The position numbers and the translations under genes were made by a program. DNA of 64,000 nt from positions 15,135 through 79,134 of the forward strand of contig DIGF01000024.1 of assembly GCA_002419505.1 (NCBI GenBank), written 5' to 3'. Shown piece by piece: positions 60,610 to 64,000 of the stretch; within the stretch, counting starts at the first letter, position 1; every line of letters starts with the position of its first letter. Under the pieces are notes generated by a model. The model was not told where the DNA came from. It saw only the letters and a program-made list of their open reading frames with translations, and did not search any database. The DNA is from Caryophanales bacterium UBA5729 (GTDB lineage: Bacteria > Bacillota_I > Bacilli_A > Izemoplasmatales > Hujiaoplasmataceae).

Positions 60610-61153
60610 ATTTTGTTTTCGCATACTTATTAATCCTATAACTTGCAGCATCGAAACTTACTCCACATGTTTTTGTGAGTTCATATGGATCATTTATATG
60701 CTCTGTTTCTTCAAATGGCATTAATATTTCGCCTGCTACAGCCATCGCTTGCCACTCTGGATCGTTAGATTTTGAGGGTCTACCTCTTCCCAATTTTTCA
60801 ATAGGTTTAAATTTAAAGTAAATGATTAAGAAATAGTGTGCAATTTCATGAACAATTGTCATCCTGTCTCTTCCACTTGTGGATCCATTGCTACAAGCAG
60901 CCAAATATACCCTGTTCGGTATTTTTACTACTGGTTGATTGGTTTCATAGTTTGGAATAAATGTTCCATAAACACTTTCTGGTAGTTCTTCGTCCTCAAC
61001 AATTTCATAGTTAAAGTCTGGAAACTCCTTAGTCATTTTTTCTAGCATTCTTGGAACATCAACATACAATTCATTAATCCCCAACAATCCTCTTATGAAA
61101 TTGGCAATAGCTCGAGCTTTTTTTCTACTTAATGAATCCTTAGTCTCCACCAT
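60608..61153 (-). CDS. ImmA/IrrE-family metallopeptidase
   Basis: 181 residues from ATG 61153 (GAGGAGG upstream). The zinc motif is H102-E103-I-A-H106 in MTIVHEIAHYF; a further acidic ligand is likely in EWQAMAVAGEILMP. In ICEBs1 the ImmA protease destroys the ImmR repressor to free the element. Here it overlaps the XRE repressor gene by 14 bases, the same arrangement. It is probably the switch of this mobile element. Confidence 0.9.
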   Translation of the reverse strand: MVETKDSLSRKKARAIANFIRGLLGINELYVDVPRMLEKMTKEFPDFNYEIVEDEELPESVYGTFIPNYETNQPVVKIPNRVYLAACSNGSTSGRDRMTIVHEIAHYFLIIYFKFKPIEKLGRGRPSKSNDPEWQAMAVAGEILMPFEETEHINDPYELTKTCGVSFDAASYRINKYAKTK

Positions 61154-61517
61154 TGTCAGCCTCCTCAACTTCTTTCAATAATTCCATCATCTCTTTTAAT
61201 TTTTCATCACTCATCTTATCAAAATTTCTAGCAAAAGAAATTGCTAAATCCACCTTTTCAAAACTTGACCCTTTAGTCTCTAATCTCACTTGATTGATTG
61301 ACTCTACTATAGCATCATGAAGTTCCTTTTGTTGTTCTGAATCTAATTGATACCCAATCACTATCTTTTTTTCCCAATCTAATGGTATTGACTTCTTACC
61401 ATTTTCAACACCTGATAGCATGGCTGGTGAGACTCCAAGTGTATCAGCCATTTCTTTTAGAATAATGTCATGGTCTAATCGCAAGTGTCTGACAAATTTC
61501 CCAAACTTTGTAATCAT
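61140..61517 (-). CDS. XRE-family repressor (ImmR-like)
   Basis: 125 residues from ATG 61517, which has AGGAGG nine bases upstream; the longer reading to 61589 would cover the promoter. The helix-turn-helix is residues 13-44: LDHDIILKEMADTLGVSPAMLSGVENGKKSIP. The C-terminal ~60 residues are helical and charged, a likely dimerisation and protease-target part. It is paired with the ImmA-like protease. Confidence 0.9.
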   Translation of the reverse strand: MITKFGKFVRHLRLDHDIILKEMADTLGVSPAMLSGVENGKKSIPLDWEKKIVIGYQLDSEQQKELHDAIVESINQVRLETKGSSFEKVDLAISFARNFDKMSDEKLKEMMELLKEVEEADNGGD

Positions 61518-61534
61518 TTCATTTCTCCTCCTAA

Positions 61535-61597
61535 ATGAGTTTTTCTCATCTGGCTTTATTATATACCAATAATTTAAAGATGTCAACACCTATAGGT
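61535..61597 (-). promoter_or_regulatory. Consensus promoter flanked by two palindromes (repressor operators)
   Basis: Minus strand: perfect TTGACA (61581-61586), 17 bases, perfect TATAAT (61558-61563). A 10-bp perfect palindrome ACCTATAGGT lies at 61588-61597 just upstream of the -35. A second palindrome, ATGAG-N5-CTCAT, lies at 61535-61549 in the leader. They are plausible binding sites for the XRE repressor encoded downstream. Confidence 0.8.
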
Positions 61598-61644
61598 TAA
61601 TTTTATTCACTGAGTGGTTCGACGCATAGCGTTAATCAAAAAAA

Positions 61645-61672
61645 GCCATTCAACTTATCAAAGTCGTATGGC
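61645..61672 (-). terminator. Terminator after the serine recombinase
   Basis: Stem GCCAT/ATGGC with an inner ACTT/AAGT pair, then TTTTTTT on the minus strand, 17 bases after the recombinase stop. Confidence 0.7.
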
Positions 61673-61688
61673 ATCTGGGTTAGTTAAT

Positions 61689-63269
61689 CTAACTTCTAAT
61701 TTCTTTTCCATTGTATAACTTAAATGTAATACTTGTATCTCTATGAACTATTGCACTATTAACTAATAACATCCATATCTGCTCATTCCACTCTAAGAGC
61801 TTATCATCAGCTTTCTTCAAGTTTGATAAGAAAGATTTCAGATTAATTGCCTGTGATTTCATATTGCTTCTTGATTTGATGAGCACTTCATGTTTTTCTT
61901 TCGTACGTTCATATCTATTCATGAGTTCTCCATACTTCTTGTTGTACTCATCTTGAGTCATAACAGATTTAGAATTTTCTTTAATCAATTTGTTCAAGAG
62001 TTCTGAAATCACGAGTAATTCATCATTTAGGTTCTCAATATCTTGATCTAACTCTGTTGTATCCGTTAGCATTTCAATCATTTCTGTCGAGTCTTGAATG
62101 ATTCTCTTCTTATCTTTCATGGTCAAGTTGTAAGCTTCAATGAACTTCATTTTGATATCATCTTCCATGAGATTAGGCGTCAGGCATTTATCTTTGCCTT
62201 TATCGAATTTGCGATTGCATTGATGAACAAATCTTGAATACTTGCTGTTCGAATGCCATTTCTTCTTTCCATAGAAACCGCCACAGTCTTCACAAATGAG
62301 TTTTGATGCAAAGATATCTGATGAGGAGTATTGTTGTCCCATAGATAATCTTCTCTCAAGTTCTATCTGAACATGTTCCCACATATCTTTATCAATGATA
62401 GCGGGATGATTATTTTCCACATAATATTGGGGGACTTGACCTGTATTCTTGATCAGTGTGTGGTTAAGATAATTATCCGTAAACATTTTTTGTAATAAGG
62501 CATCCCCTTTGTACTTTTCGTTTGTTAAGATGGATTGTATGGTGTTATGATTCCATTTTGTAGATTTACCAGTTGGTGTTTTAACATGTTGTGAAGTTAG
62601 ATGCTTAGCAATACTGATGATGGACTTCCCTTCCGCTAGAAACATCCGATAGATCATTTTGACGATGACAGCTTCATCTTCATCGATGACGAGTTTATCG
62701 TTTTCTTTTTTGTACCCAAGAAACGAATCATAAGCAAATGATACCTTTCCTTTTTGAAAACTGACTCTTTTACCCCATGTAACGTTTTGGCTAATAGAAC
62801 GTGATTCTTCTTGTGCAATGGAAGCCATGATGGTTAAGATGAGCTCGCTCTTTGGATCAAGTGTCCATAGATTTTCTTTTTCAAAATAGACTTCGATACC
62901 TTTATCTTTTAGTTTTCTCACATAGGAAATGGTATCAAGTGTATTACGAGCAAATCGAGATATAGATTTTGTAATGATAAGATCTATCTGTCCACCCACT
63001 GCATCTGAAATCATTTTGTTGAATTCCACACGTCTTCTTGTGTTAGTCCCTGTTATGCCTTCATCCGCATAGACGTTAATGTATGTCCAATCAGGTCTCT
63101 CTTTGATAAATTTCATATAATAATTGACCTGAGCTTCATAACTTGAGTATTGCTCATCAGTATTGGTTGAAACTCTCGCATAGGCTGCGACTCGTCTTAA
63201 CTCATTTGATCCGTTTGCAATTTGAGTAATGGGATTTTTTGTTGATGGTATGACTGTAATCTTAGCCAT
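61689..63269 (-). CDS. Large serine recombinase
   Basis: 526 residues from ATG 63269 (AAAGGACG upstream). The N-terminal resolvase domain has the nucleophile Ser34 in AYARVSTNTDEQ, then DLIITKSISRFARNT and EESRSISQNVTWGKR. The recombinase domain contains KYKGDALLQKMFTDNYL. The zinc ribbon CEDCGGFYGKKKWHSNSKYSRFVHQCN...CLTPNL and a coiled coil (TTELDQDIENLNDELLVISELLNKL) follow. It integrates or excises the element. It overlaps the second recombinase by 8 bases. Confidence 0.95.
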   Translation of the reverse strand: MAKITVIPSTKNPITQIANGSNELRRVAAYARVSTNTDEQYSSYEAQVNYYMKFIKERPDWTYINVYADEGITGTNTRRRVEFNKMISDAVGGQIDLIITKSISRFARNTLDTISYVRKLKDKGIEVYFEKENLWTLDPKSELILTIMASIAQEESRSISQNVTWGKRVSFQKGKVSFAYDSFLGYKKENDKLVIDEDEAVIVKMIYRMFLAEGKSIISIAKHLTSQHVKTPTGKSTKWNHNTIQSILTNEKYKGDALLQKMFTDNYLNHTLIKNTGQVPQYYVENNHPAIIDKDMWEHVQIELERRLSMGQQYSSSDIFASKLICEDCGGFYGKKKWHSNSKYSRFVHQCNRKFDKGKDKCLTPNLMEDDIKMKFIEAYNLTMKDKKRIIQDSTEMIEMLTDTTELDQDIENLNDELLVISELLNKLIKENSKSVMTQDEYNKKYGELMNRYERTKEKHEVLIKSRSNMKSQAINLKSFLSNLKKADDKLLEWNEQIWMLLVNSAIVHRDTSITFKLYNGKEIRS

Positions 63270-64000
63270 GTTGAACACGTCCTTTCATTTGATTGATTGC
63301 TCTTATTCGAGCTTGCTCTTTCATTTCATTCGTCCATGAATCGCTTCTGGATGTTTGCCATAGATATTCCTTATTTAATCCATCCTTCATGTGGAAGATA
63401 AGTCTATGCTCAGGCATCACTTCGATTGCCTTAACTTTTGAATTGAACTGCTTTTCATCAAAGTCAGTTTTGTTTAGGATTCGATTCGAAGCTTCGATGA
63501 TGATACTATCTGGGACTTGTTTTGAAGCACATGTGTCTTTACCTTTCGTGACTGATAGAGAACATTTCCAGATGTATTTTGAAGGTGTTGTTTTCCTGAC
63601 ATAAGCTCTTCCACATATGCCACATCTCATCATTCCTTTAAAAGCATATTGATTCTGTATAGATGGTGATACTTTTTGTAGACTTTTCGCTTTTCTAACC
63701 CTCTCTGCTTCAGCAAACACTTCATGACTGATGATGGCTTCATGGTTGTTTTTGACAATATATCGATCAAGTTCACCTGTATTGATGACTTTTCTTTTGG
63801 TTAAATGGTTGTCTCTGAATGTCTTTTGAAGGATCAAATCACCTGTGTAGTTGTTGTTTGCAATAATTTACATAATGGTTGAGCGACTCCACTTTGATGC
63901 GTATTTAGGTTTTACTCCTTTTCTATCGAGTACCTTACCTATGGTATCAGCACCATATCCTTCAATATATAATTGAATATGACTGTAACTAAAGCCCAAC
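63262..64000 (-). pseudogene. Second large serine recombinase, interrupted by an in-frame TAA
   Basis: The readable part from 63837 (191 residues) is the recombinase/zinc-ribbon end of a serine recombinase: TFRDNHLTKRKVINTGELDRYIVKNNHEAII, CGICGRAYVRKTTPSKYIWKC. Upstream in the same frame, Arg/Lys-rich recombinase sequence (IGKVLDRKGVKPKYASKWSRSTIM) continues to the window edge. Between them lies a TAA at 63868-63870, where IM-stop-IIANNNYTGDL would normally read through. The N-terminal catalytic domain is beyond the window. It may be a broken gene or an error in the sequence. Confidence 0.75.

Noticed and set aside
61689..63837. The two recombinase frames as one gene split by a frameshift
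   Set aside because: The downstream frame has its own complete catalytic domain, ribosome site and start, and both frames carry a zinc ribbon, so these are two genes.
1..64000. tRNA or rRNA genes
   Set aside because: I looked in the intergenic gaps for cloverleaf-like GC-rich segments and conserved rRNA blocks and saw none. A dedicated tRNA scan could still find one.

Overview
The window comes from a low-GC bacterium of the Firmicutes/Tenericutes lineage that uses the standard stop codons. Several genes end in TGA inside ATGA start/stop overlaps (for example 3470-3473, 16464-16467, 24140-24143 and 47111-47114). This argues against the TGA=Trp Mycoplasma/Spiroplasma groups. The gene orders cysS-mrnC-rlmB-sigma-rpmG-secE-nusG and tmk-holB-ricT-trmN6-rsmI-metG follow the Bacillus plan with genes missing. 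My best guess is an Acholeplasma/Izemoplasma-type organism or a close relative; this is inference from gene order and composition, not a database match. No rRNA, tRNA or CRISPR array was recognised.

Layout. 1-4804: start of an exporter-type ABC ATPase, then nusG, secE, rpmG, a SigH-like sigma factor, rlmB, mrnC and cysS, all on the minus strand. 4985-8540 (plus strand): ABC-2 exporter with a large membrane protein. 8608-20540 (minus): cold-shock protein, rmuC, cardiolipin synthase, a DUF1508-repeat protein, rpsI-rplM, metG, DJ-1-like protein, rsmI, trmN6, ricT, holB, tmk. 20652-22192 (plus): metal ABC transporter. 22220-26950 (minus): truA, ECF transporter core, CBS protein and a small unknown. 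27062-36185: complete type II fatty-acid operon acpP-accBCDA-fabH-fabK-fabD-fabG-fabF-fabZ with a strong promoter and a palindromic operator candidate. 36462-51583: birA, then an intact S10-spc-alpha ribosomal supercluster with secY, adk, map, infA and rpoA, transcribed from rpsJ down to rplQ.

51892-58261 is accessory: a second cold-shock gene with a long leader, a FliB-type lysine methylase, a nucleoside-salvage operon (ribokinase, nucleoside hydrolase, acetyltransferase, DUF2087) and a RelE-type toxin-antitoxin pair followed by an acetyltransferase. From about 58.6 kb to the end lies a mobile element. It carries two tandem large serine recombinases (the distal one broken by an in-frame TAA), an XRE repressor/ImmA protease pair behind a consensus promoter flanked by palindromes, a plus-strand small-RNA candidate, a DUF4417 protein, a free-standing toxin-like domain, two tandem CPCC cysteine-rich proteins and a 57-residue hydrophobic protein.

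The housekeeping blocks are co-directional, tightly packed and often translationally coupled. The most novel material is the DUF4417/toxin-like/CPCC cassette with its neighbouring RNA candidate. Next come the fatty-acid operator, the SigH-like factor, the extended TruA and SecE proteins, and the FliB homologue with no flagellar genes in view.
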